Assembly: GCA_001045525.1 (NCBI GenBank)
Contig: LDWW01000006.1
Span: 80,030-144,029, forward strand
Origin: Chitinispirillum alkaliphilum
Lineage (GTDB): Bacteria; Fibrobacterota; Chitinivibrionia; Chitinivibrionales; Chitinispirillaceae
Direction of reading: 5' to 3'
DNA: 64,000 bases
In this document: piece after piece, positions 18,132-27,300 of the stretch
Layout: every line of letters begins with the position of its first letter
Position numbering within the stretch: position 1 is the first letter of the stretch
Program-made: the position numbers and the translations under genes
The notes under the pieces: model-generated
Seen by the model: the letters and a program-made list of their open reading frames with translations, nothing else
What the model was told of the DNA's origin: nothing
Databases searched by the model: none

Positions 18132-18995
18132 TCATGTATGTGCCATTATCTGATGAGAAAAACTCGAAGCGGGTATTGCTCCTTTGAAAAACATATCTTC
18201 ATTTTTATGCTCTTTAATTTCCCAGCCTTCTTCTTTCAACTCATCAGGAAAAAAATGTAGGTTAATAGTTTTTTCTCCATCTAATCCCAATATTTGTAAA
18301 ATATTTTTGATTGAGTATTCATTTTTTGAGATAACATCATACAGTTCAATACTTTTGTCATTCTCGAAGTACACCAGGTAGTCATCTGTTTCAGAAATGC
18401 GATATATACAATTGCAGAGGTCACACATGCTATGCCACATGTAAATAGACTCACATCCATTAGTGTCGAACTTACTTGAAATTTGCTTTCTGGACAGTAC
18501 TGCATTATATAATCTTTCCAGCTCATAACCGTCACCAGTATTGACCTGGACTAAAGATGTTTGAGCATTTTTATTTGTTGATACTTTCACAGAGTAATAC
18601 ACATCGTGATACTTTTTGAAACCGTACCTCGGATAGAAATTCATGACAGACTCATTTGGAAACAGATAGAAGAAATCGACTTTATTACCATATTGTTCAA
18701 TAACCATTTTCATGAGCTTGTCTGACAATCCTTGATTACGATAGCGCGGATGCGTCATTACAGTACCAATTTGTATGGCTCTTTTAGTCTCTCCATTCAT
18801 TACCAAATTCATTTCTGTGGTCGAAACATTTGATATCACATTGCCGTCGTGAATTATTGAATGGCACTTGTAACTGTTATTCCCAAATCCTTTTTGATAC
18901 CATTGTTCAAAACTGATGTCAAAGACAAGCTTGGCCAGGTTGTCAAAACTTTTTCGAAGTGGTTCATTATCTTTGTAATCTTGTATGACATCCAT
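18132..18995 (-). CDS. GNAT-family N-acetyltransferase
   Basis: 287 residues from ATG 18995 (MDVIQDYKDNEPLRKSF); an in-frame ATG 51 nt upstream overlaps the attC-like region and was not chosen. The acetyl-CoA motif A is clear: IQIGTVMTHPRYRNQGLSDKL around residue 75-95, followed by FFYLFPNESVMNFYPRYGF, the typical beta5 region. The C-terminal half is a second domain of unknown specificity, giving an Eis/SCP2-like overall layout. The acceptor is unknown. It sits between two attC-like elements as a single-gene cassette would. Confidence 0.78.
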   Translation of the reverse strand: MDVIQDYKDNEPLRKSFDNLAKLVFDISFEQWYQKGFGNNSYKCHSIIHDGNVISNVSTTEMNLVMNGETKRAIQIGTVMTHPRYRNQGLSDKLMKMVIEQYGNKVDFFYLFPNESVMNFYPRYGFKKYHDVYYSVKVSTNKNAQTSLVQVNTGDGYELERLYNAVLSRKQISSKFDTNGCESIYMWHSMCDLCNCIYRISETDDYLVYFENDKSIELYDVISKNEYSIKNILQILGLDGEKTINLHFFPDELKEEGWEIKEHKNEDMFFKGAIPASSFSHQIMAHT

Positions 18996-19035
18996 TTTTC
19001 TTACTTCTTTCTTCCGCCACTGACTGTTAGAATTT

Positions 19036-19115
19036 AATTTAGACAAAATTCCTTACGTTTTGCAGGTATTCGAAGTAGCGGAGCCATTTAGATACCCGCT
19101 GCTAAGTGTTGTTCC
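19036..19115 (-). repeat. attC-like recombination site
   Basis: On the minus strand AACACTTAGCAGCGGGTAT is followed by CTAAATGGCTCCGCTAC and its partner CGAATACCTGCAAAACGTAAGG. The arms GGTAT/ATACC and the terminal ACGTAAGG fit a degenerate attC. It precedes the acetyltransferase gene directly. Confidence 0.5.
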
Positions 19116-19242
19116 CAAAATCTCATTATTGACAGATGACTTTTTTAAATAGTTGTTATGATTTATCTAAAGCTTCTTTGTTCAGAGTAATCTCAAGTAT
19201 TGCTTTCCCATTATGACTTTTAAACATTTTGAGAATATTAGA

Positions 19243-19735
19243 TTAAAATCAAATTCTCCTTCACCTATACCGAATCTCAAAATCAACAAAGCACCCAAAA
19301 AAACCACTCCCCACCCTCTCTTTAGAACACCCGGGTAAAAAGATCAAACCACACATTACAAACCAATATCTTCGCGGATGGAATCTGAAAGCAGACAGGC
19401 AAAAGGAAGATTTCAGGTGGTACAGAATTCGGCCATCTTAAAGGCTGAAGGATAGAGGCGAAGGAGAAAAGTAAAGAATGGTTTATTTCCCCTTTCCCCA
19501 TCAACAGCCACTGTAAAGATAAAATATACATTTAATAAGTGTTGTGACAAGTGGAAAATATATTTATTTCTATATTGTTAGCTTAGAGGCGGAAGCTGCA
19601 AGGAGGTCGACCGATTTACAGCGCATATGACGGACTTTTTCTGACCCGATTTCACGGCAGCAGCCAAAGCACTCTCGACTTCGGGGAATTTTTCTCTCTC
19701 TCGAATTCTCTCGAAAGTATTACAATCGCAAGGTA
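19243..19735. repeat. Dispersed repeat C, copy 1
   Basis: A long non-coding element recognised by ACCGAATCTCAAAA near the start, CGGATGGAATCTGAAAGCAG at 19375-19394, GGTACAGAATTCGGCC near 19420, TATACATTTAATAAG near 19525 and AAGTATTACAATCGCAA at the end. Copies lie at about 35655-35940, 41740-42145 and 62645-62850. In copy 3 the element is the 5' leader of the 281-aa gene at 42261; here no such gene follows. Confidence 0.75.
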
Positions 19736-19972
19736 TTGGTTGGTATTGAAGTTGATAGTATAGTTATATGGTTTTTAGTATATGCAAACACCGGCACCAG
19801 ATATAAAAAGATACGCATCATCAAATTTCAAGCTTTTGTAATATCAGCCCGCTATAATCTTCTGCACCCATGCTATACTCCTACAACCGCTGGTATATAG
19901 GCATGATCTTTTCTGGCCAAAATTTTGTTGTAAATCTTCAATGCAGGAAATGCGAAATTCTAAGTTTTGAGC

Positions 19973-20068
19973 AAAATGCAATAAAACAGCTGAATATTAC
20001 GGGTACACCGCGAAGCGTTGCGGCCAAACATTATTTTTCAATAACTCACCGTCGTACCGTGTTAAGGG
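19973..20068. repeat. Dispersed repeat A, copy 2
   Basis: Nearly identical to 11895-11985, running directly into the palindromic array. Confidence 0.7.
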
Positions 20069-20074
20069 TAAGAT

Positions 20075-20850
20075 TCAACCACGAAACACACGAAAGAAGA
20101 TTACTTGATGCAGAATCTTTGAACAAAGCATTTTACTCGTGTCTTAATCTTTTTTTCTCGACTTTCGTGTATTTCGTGGTTTATCCATTTTACAACACAC
20201 ACGAAACACTCAAAAAGAAGATTACTTAATGTTTTCAGAACCTTTGAACAAAGCATTATACTCGTATCTTAATCTTTTTTTCTCGACTTTCGTGTATTTC
20301 GTGTATTTCGTGGTTTATCCATTTTACAACACACACGAAACACTCAAAAGAAGATTACTTATGTTTTCAGAACCTTTGAACAAAGCATTATACTCGTATC
20401 TTAATCTTTTTTTCTCGACTTTCGTGTATTTCGTGTATTTCGTGGTTTATCCATTTTACAACACACACGAAACACTCAAAAGAAGATTACTTATGTTTTC
20501 AGAATTTTTGAACAAAGCATTATACTTGTATCTCAATCTTTTTTTCTCGACTTTCGTGTATTTCGTGTATTTCGTGGTTTATCCATTTTACAACACACAC
20601 GAAACACTCAAAAGAAGATTACTTATGTTTTCAGAACCTTTGAACAAAGCATTATACTCGTATCTTAATCTTTTTTTCTCGACTTTCGTGTATTTCGTGT
20701 ATTTCGTGGTTTATCCATTTTACAACACACACGAAACACTCGAAAGAAGATTACTTGATGTTTTCAGAACCTTTGAACAAAGCATTATACTCGTATCTTA
20801 ATCTTTTTTTCTCGACTTTCGTGTATTTCGTGTATTTCGTGGTTTATCCC
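20075..20850. repeat. TTTCGTGG palindromic tandem array (132-bp units)
   Basis: About six units. The marker TTGAACAAAGC recurs at 20119, 20244, 20376, 20508, 20640 and 20773, a 132-bp period apart from the first. Each unit has an AACACACACGAAACACTC arm and a TTTCGTGTATTTCGTGGTTT arm that are roughly complementary. As 132 is a multiple of three, it creates a spurious long frame. The array overlaps the 3' end of the minus-strand gene at 20785. Confidence 0.92.
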
Positions 20851-21684
20851 TGAGGATGCAGCGGCTCTCCCCTCTATACCTGTACCCTGAGTCCAGTCAG
20901 AAAATGTACCACCTAAGTTGAATTGGTACTCTGTTGCAGAATGCGCTGTATCTCCAGGGGAACCGATGAGATAAGATTTTCCAGTAAAAGTTGTTATCAT
21001 ATCGCCAACTATTACGGGGCTGTTTTGTAGTGATGGTCTTATAGGAGAGGTTAGGGTGTAACCTGGATTGATTTTAATGGTATCGAGATTAGTTATCTTG
21101 CCCGGTTCAACAGAAACGGATTTCACTACAGGTGAAAAATTATGTTCGCCAGGAATAAAGATTATGCTATAGTTACCATAGGGAATAGAATCCAGGGTAA
21201 AGGGTACAAGGTTATGTACTTGTCTGGAATATCCAAGGTGAAGTTTTAAAGTTATTATAGGGATTGTGTCAAAGGTGCCATTAAGTTGGACCACTCCGTG
21301 TATCTTCCCATACGCTCTGGTTTTAACTGGATCAAGAGTTATGGAAACAGTATCCGTGATACTGACTTTTTCTACTAATGCAGCAGTATTTGAAGTTGTA
21401 CGGATAGTTATGGAGTAAACACCCATTTCCGGAAGTCTAAATGTGTACTTGCCGTTTCTATCCGTAAAAACCGTCGTATCCACCTTGTAAAATTCGGCTA
21501 TTTTTGGCTCGTCTATCTGTTCTGCACTTCTAAGGGTTACCTCAGCATCATTGGAGGGAGTACCATCTTTATTATATACATACCCGGTTAATACGGGATT
21601 ACCAACATTGGAACCATTGCCGGAAACATCAAAAATGCATCTGGCCAAAAGCAATAACAACACCAGCGGATAATAACGGCTCAT
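20785..21684 (-). CDS. Secreted carboxypeptidase-regulatory-like domain protein, 3' end replaced by repeat DNA
   Basis: 299 residues. A signal peptide with Cys at 16 (LVLLLLLARC) suggests a lipoprotein. Residues about 30-110 form a carboxypeptidase-regulatory-like beta domain (LTGYVYNKDGTPSNDAEVTL, DRNGKYTFRLPEMGVYSI), followed by a second similar domain. After GIEGRAAASSG the last 20 or so residues (INHEIHEIHESREKK...) are encoded by the TTTCGTGG repeat, so the original C-terminus is lost. The start overlaps the TIGR02147 gene stop by 4 nt, so regulator and lipoprotein form one transcription unit. Related Fibrobacter proteins are longer. Confidence 0.7.
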   Translation of the reverse strand: MSRYYPLVLLLLLARCIFDVSGNGSNVGNPVLTGYVYNKDGTPSNDAEVTLRSAEQIDEPKIAEFYKVDTTVFTDRNGKYTFRLPEMGVYSITIRTTSNTAALVEKVSITDTVSITLDPVKTRAYGKIHGVVQLNGTFDTIPIITLKLHLGYSRQVHNLVPFTLDSIPYGNYSIIFIPGEHNFSPVVKSVSVEPGKITNLDTIKINPGYTLTSPIRPSLQNSPVIVGDMITTFTGKSYLIGSPGDTAHSATEYQFNLGGTFSDWTQGTGIEGRAAASSGINHEIHEIHESREKKIKIRV

Positions 21685-22595
21685 ATTTGCCCTCCTTTAT
21701 TATTGTCTGAGGAAACAGGGAAAAATTGTATGTTCATTTGATACACTTTATCTGCCATTGGGTCCTGTTCTGCCAGAATCATAAGTTTTTTTTTAAACAT
21801 ATCTATTTCAGAACAGATCGTTTTATACATTGATTCTGTAATACCCAGAGTTATGGACGAAAAATCTCTTTTTGACTTGGGTACCCGGTTAAGTGCTCCA
21901 ACTGCAGCATTTGCTGTTTTTAAATGAAAATTCATAACAGCAAGACTAAGAATTTCCTTTGGAGTTGTGATGTTTTTACACCGAAGACTATAGCTTTTGT
22001 CTTCATTTTGGATTATTAACCCCAATTTTTTAAGAAGCTCTACGGAGCTCTTTGCCTGAGCAGAAGTAATAGGCGGATACACTTTTTTTGCTAACCACTC
22101 ATAATCATCTCTAAAGTCGTATAAATCTATTAACGATCTGATTACACTATGTCGCAGCTCAGAATAAAACTCATATTGATCATTATTGAGGATATGAGGT
22201 TCTCTATGTGAAGCAGATGAGTTACTTTTGATTGAAGATATTTTTTCAAAAAAATAGTTCTTTTCTTCAATCTGTTTAGCCTGATTGAACCCAACAAGAT
22301 ATTCGAAATAGCTTGCTTCTTTTTTGTTCAGCCGTATTGCTTTTATTAACCCGGGAATATTTGTACTGGAAAGATTTCTTTTACCTTTAATTACATTATG
22401 TAAAAAACCACGGCTTTTGATACCGGCTTTTTCAGAGAAGACCTTGTATGAAAAATATTTGTTAACTGTTTTCATATTTTCGAAATAATCTTTTAGGAAA
22501 CACCTGTAATCAGTATAGGAAAATATCGATAGCATGCGGTTTCTTTTGCTTTCGCTAACAGAATGCTCATCTGGAGGTATATTTTGTTTTATTGT
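21681..22595 (-). CDS. TIGR02147-family protein (Fibrobacter paralogous family), probable regulator
   Basis: 304 residues from ATG 22595; an alternative start lies 33 nt upstream. The opening FSYTDYRCFLKDYFENMK is the family hallmark, followed by KYFSYKVFSEKAGIKSRGFLHNVIKGKR, which looks like a helix-turn-helix with an XRE-like character, and SYFEYLVGFNQAK. The C-terminal half resembles the DUF4423 region (RDFSSITLGI). These proteins occur in many copies in Fibrobacter and typically sit next to secreted-protein genes, as here. A paired GGAAAC operator-like motif lies about 55 nt upstream. Function as a transcription factor is inference. Confidence 0.82.
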   Translation of the reverse strand, partial: TIKQNIPPDEHSVSESKRNRMLSIFSYTDYRCFLKDYFENMKTVNKYFSYKVFSEKAGIKSRGFLHNVIKGKRNLSSTNIPGLIKAIRLNKKEASYFEYLVGFNQAKQIEEKNYFFEKISSIKSNSSASHREPHILNNDQYEFYSELRHSVIRSLIDLYDFRDDYEWLAKKVYPPITSAQAKSSVELLKKLGLIIQNEDKSYSLRCKNITTPKEILSLAVMNFHLKTANAAVGALNRVPKSKRDFSSITLGITESMYKTICSEIDMFKKKLMILAEQDPMADKVYQMNIQFFPVSSDNNKGGQI

Positions 22596-22651
22596 CATAT
22601 GTATAATGTACTCTAATTTCCTCATCAAATCAACAGAGCAGAAGCGTTAAT

Positions 22652-22682
22652 GTTTCCAGGTGGAAACAGTTGAGGTGGAAAC
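22652..22682. promoter_or_regulatory. Candidate operator upstream of the TIGR02147 gene
   Basis: A perfect inverted repeat GTTTCC-AGGT-GGAAAC (22652-22667) is followed after 5 bp by a direct repeat of its right half, AGGTGGAAAC (22673-22682). Confidence 0.45.
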
Positions 22683-22829
22683 GATTAGCTTTGAGCCGAT
22701 ATCCCTATAGCTGTCTAATGGGATCTGAACTACCCAATTTACTTTTTTATCGGGAGGAAAAGAAAGCAGCTAACAAATGATTTGGAGATTACTGTAACAG
22801 GACCGGCAGAATAATAGTCTGGGAAATCG

Positions 22830-23132
22830 TTGGTTTCTCATATGGGTATTCAGCAGTGTACGGTTGGTGGTGAGAGAGATAGGGATTTCGAAAAGGAAAT
22901 GAGAAGCAATTTCACCTTTTTCGGAACCCGTTTAGGATTTGGAACAGAGTATTTTTTCAGCAATAATTTCAGTATTGGTGGAGAATTCGGATATAACTCA
23001 ATATATCACAAAATAGAAAATAAAGATGTAGATTATGATCGTTGGAACGACATTTACGAGGAATATGTGTTCACATTAAAAACAAAACTGGGTATTACCA
23101 GAAGTGCTTTAACACTTAATTTCTATTTCTAA
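22830..23132 (+). pseudogene. Outer-membrane protein C-terminal remnant
   Basis: A 100-codon frame whose last 70 residues look like the final strands of an outer-membrane barrel (FFGTRLGFGTEYFFSNNF, GGEFGYNS, and an ending LTLNFYF with terminal Phe, the usual barrel-insertion signal). There is no signal peptide, and sequence upstream of about 22880 is not barrel-like, so this is probably the 3' piece of a longer gene. Confidence 0.5.
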
Positions 23133-23160
23133 ACCTGCCGAGCCGCTTGGTCTTAGACGT

Positions 23161-23197
23161 TTTTGTAGTAGTGTACTTGAAGTACACTACTACAAAA
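23161..23197. repeat. Perfect 37-nt palindrome
   Basis: Two 18-nt arms (TTTTGTAGTAGTGTACTT and its exact complement) around a single G. There is no flanking T run beyond the arm, so it is not a standard terminator. Confidence 0.9.
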
Positions 23198-23336
23198 TAC
23201 AAAGGGTAAAAAGACTCACTCCTTTGCACAACCAGTTTTCAAAATACTCCACAGCTTTCATCCAATGGGAGTTAGCAACTTCATAATAACCCTTAATTTG
23301 TCAGTACTCGAATAAAAAAAGGGGCATGCGTGAGAA

Positions 23337-23754
23337 AAAGATCCCAATATGCGCAGTATTTTAAAAGAGATCTCAGAAGGCAACTCCAATATGGATAGTA
23401 TACAGGATATACTTTCTCTTGCCATACTACTCCTAACCAGGATCGATTTAATTTCAGGTATCGCTATTGGTGGAGTAGAAATCGATGACCTCTTTCTTAA
23501 TAAAAAAAAGGGATTGGGCCAGTGAGCTGAAACTGACCCTTAACAAAGCAGATGCATCCAGAAATGCACGCCAGGAAGAGATTGTCTATCGCAACAAAAT
23601 AATTCTGCTTGGCCGGAAGGCTCAGGCAAATATCAATACCTGGCTGGATCCTGTGTATTTTGATGATCCAAAAAAAAGGGCCAATTACGCAAGCGACTAT
23701 TTCAGACGCGTACGTAACAAGACTGCAAACAGAATAAACCCGGAAGACATCTAA
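23337..23754 (+). pseudogene. Decayed copy of the 42.3-kb helical gene family
   Basis: It matches the 3' half of the gene at 42261-43106 from about AGATCCCAATATGCGCAG to the stop. The reading frame is broken near 23485-23510 around an A8 run. The second half reads WASELKLTLNKADASRNAR through NTWLDPVYFDDP to SDYFRRVRN, clearly related but diverged from the other copies, so this is the oldest copy. The N-terminal half is missing. Confidence 0.75.
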
Positions 23755-24342
23755 CAGAATCCCTTCATTTGTAAAAACAACCTGCCTGCGTTTTTACGGA
23801 TAGGCTCCTTTTTGTCCTTGTTGAAAACTCAATTATTATGAACCCAAATTGAGGATAAAAAGCAGTCCGTCCCTAACCATGTAAACATGTATTGAAAGGT
23901 AAAAAAAAAATGGGTGCGATGCAGGCGTTTTATGACTAACTTGAGTTGCACTAAAGGGTCGGGTGTCCAAACATGCCCTGCCAGCGGCAGAATGGACCTC
24001 ATATTTTGACTTTCTCATTCATTTTAATCCAGTAAATAGTAAAAAGCAGAAAACAAAAGGGTCAGAAAAAAAATCAAAACCGGTACACCGACCGGCACAA
24101 TATCCGCCGCCTGCAGGGCATGTTTTGATTTTCTTAACCGCGCAATAATTGCGTATGCAGACACAGGCCTCTTTATCTGCCCAAAGTTGTTCATAAAACG
24201 CCTATATTACAGCCAAATGGCATATGGTATTTAGAGAGGGAGTGTGGTTGAGATTGCCTGTAGAGGGCAATCGCTCGATGTCTTCAACAATTTAGATATG
24301 GCTGAAGACATCAGATCACGCCGAGATTATCTGAAAGCAAAA
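23755..24342. other. Non-coding stretch downstream of the FISUMP gene
   Basis: No gene recognised. Short frames on both strands have no start signal or domain. Confidence 0.35.
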
Positions 24343-27300
24343 TTAATCCAAGTCCCTCATGAGACGAACTGAAATGCCATTTATTTTCCTATTGACAACA
24401 GGGACCGTGATAGAGGTAGAGGTAGAATTGATAAGCCCCAAACTCACAGAGCCGGAGCTGAGGGATCGGATTACCACCCAAGCATGACCTACTGTGCTTG
24501 AACTTTGCCAGTAACCATTAGTTCCCAAACTACTATAGTTTCCATACTCTGAGCGATAACCACCAGGGAAAGCAGTAAATCCAGATCTGTTATTAATGCC
24601 TTGATTATTACCCACGTTACCTTGCATTGAATTCACATTCCACTCCCAGCCGGATGAGGCCATTGATTTACCAATTTTATTACCGGTCGTTGTTTCATCC
24701 CAGTTGTACCCATCGGCAATGAGATAATTCTCCAGTGCAGCCCAGTCCGAATCACTTGGCAATCTCCAGCCCTCAATGATCGGTCGTCCTGCTTCAAAAA
24801 CATACCAGTTATACAGTGCACCAAATTTGGCTATGCTGTCTTCGTCAGCAGTATTATTGTAATAGCAGTATCCCGGTGTAGTCAGGTTGCCCCAATCTTC
24901 ACTGTCCGGGACATGCGGAATTTCAGCTCCATCAGCGTATTTAGTCGTCCTCAGGTTTTCTACCAGCCACTCCTGCGTTCCAATTACCACCGTGGTATAG
25001 GTGTTGCCGTCAAAGTCAGTTACTGTTCCGGGTTGCCACCATCGTGCATAGAGTGTATGATCATCTGGGATTACCACTTTACAGGAAATTGTTATCAGTG
25101 TTCCCCTTCCCCCCTCCTCTGTCCACCAGCCGCCGAAATTATACCCCTCACGTGTAACGGTGGGGAAAGAGCCATATTCAGCGTCAAATATCACCGTTCT
25201 TTCTTCAGGATCAGGTTCAGAGCCGCCCTGTGGGTCAAATGTTACGGTGTATTCATTTCCATTCCACTTTGCATGTATGTTAAGATCGCCGGTAGAGCCA
25301 CTATCGATTATGGAAATTGGCATAGTAAAATCAGAATCCAGGAACCATCCGTCAAAGGTACACCCATCCCATGAAGGCTGCCCAAGAATTATATCCGAAG
25401 ACTCTATGGTATAATTGGGGGGGTTATCGTCATGATTTTCTCCCCCATCGAGGTGATAGGTTATGCTGTAGGTTACAGGAGTCCATCGTGCGAACAGCGT
25501 ATGGTCACTGGCAATAGTTACTGCAAAAAAATCATAAACTCTTCCACCCCCATCTTCTTCTGTCCACCAGCCGCCGAAACTATACCCTGTACGGGTTACC
25601 ACCGGAAGGTCCCCATAGGCAGCAGCAAAGGTCACCGGTTTTTCTGCCGGATCCGGCTCTGATCCTCCACGGGAATCAAATGTTGCCGTGAAAACATCCG
25701 GGACCCACTTTGCATATACAGAAACATTTCCTGTTGTCCCTGGTGTAATTACCGTAAATGGGTTTTCCAATTCGGATTCCTCGAACCACCCATCAAACCG
25801 GTAGCCCGGCCTTGTCGGATTCTGCAAAGGGATATCAGAGTCGAGCACAGTAAAGGTCTGTGGGTTATCTTCGTGGTTCTCCCCATCATGGAGAGCGTGG
25901 TAAGTAATGTTAAACACTTCAGGTTTTCGAATCAGACGGACGGAAAATCCAAACTGAGGTGCATTGGACACTTTGTACAAACTTTCACCATCGCGAATAA
26001 GACTTGCATCGTATGGCGATGCACTGGTTTTTCTTATTCCCCACCAGTATCCGTGTAATCCCCTACGGGAAAATATTCCCTGGCTGTATCTAATTCCACC
26101 CGGCAAACCAGTCCAACCTGTAAAGTTGTTCACTCTCTGTTGATTACCTACATGGCCTACCGATGCCGATGAATCCCATTCACCGCCAGAGGAAGCCAGT
26201 GCTTTGCCTATCCTGTTTGATCCATCTGGAACACCGGTCCAGTTAAAACCGTTGTTAGTCAAATAATCCTCAAGCTCCTGCCAGTCTTCATCTGTTGGTA
26301 TCCGCCATCCGGGAGGCACGATTCTTCTCTTGTTTTCAGGGTCTGCGATGTACCAGTTGTACAGAGCCCCGTATTTTCGGATGGTGTCCTGATCTGTGGT
26401 GTTGTTGTAGTAACAATAAGCAGCAGATGTCAAAACACTCCATGCAGAGGCTGCGGGCACATGGGGGATATCTGTTCCGTCAATGTATTTGGTGGTGCGG
26501 AGGTTTTCCACCGTCCACTCCTGATCTCCAATGAGAACAGTGGTATATACGTTTCCGCTGCCATCCGTTACAGTGCCACCGGTTCCGGTATCCACCCACC
26601 GTGCATAAAGCGTCATATTAGACATTACACTATGTGCGGCAAAATTCCATCGCGATGTAAAAGAGGAATTGGCATACCAGCCGGCAAAAGTATACCCTTC
26701 TCTGCGGGGGTTAGGGGGAGTAGCGGCATACTGCACATTGTCTGACTGTATTTCTATACGCTGCGTGTCTACCGGTGTACCACCGTTGGACACAAAGGTC
26801 ACATAAAACATGTCTGCATCTGAAAACCACACCTCTATTGTTTTATCCTCTGTAACAGTTTCCAGTGTTACCGTAATGGAATCACCAAAAACAGGACTAA
26901 CCAGCTGGCCGTTAACCTTTGCAGAATCAAGCTTTGACAAGTGAACTGGCCGGAGTGTAAATGTGACCGACTTCCCTTCACTTACCCGTGCACTTTTCGG
27001 AAGAACAGAACCACGACCAACAACAGTAGTGGTGATTTCATAAGAAGCGGCTCCTTCCCACTTTGCATACAAATCAATAACAGTGGTTGAGCGGCTTTCT
27101 ATTATTGCAATTGAATCGGTGAACAGGGAATCCAAAAACCAGCCTCTGAATTCATACCCTTCTCTGAATGGGTCTTCCAGCACAATCTCCGGGCACTCTA
27201 TGGTGTAGTCGGCTGGATTATCTGGGTGGTTTTCACCGTCCTCAAGATGATGATATCTTATGGAGTATACGATAGGCTCCCACTTCGCATACAGCGTTGT

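Noticed and set aside
20229..20801. 190-codon open frame with a repeated 44-residue unit
   Set aside because: It is the 132-bp palindromic array read in frame; the period is a multiple of three, so stops are absent by chance.
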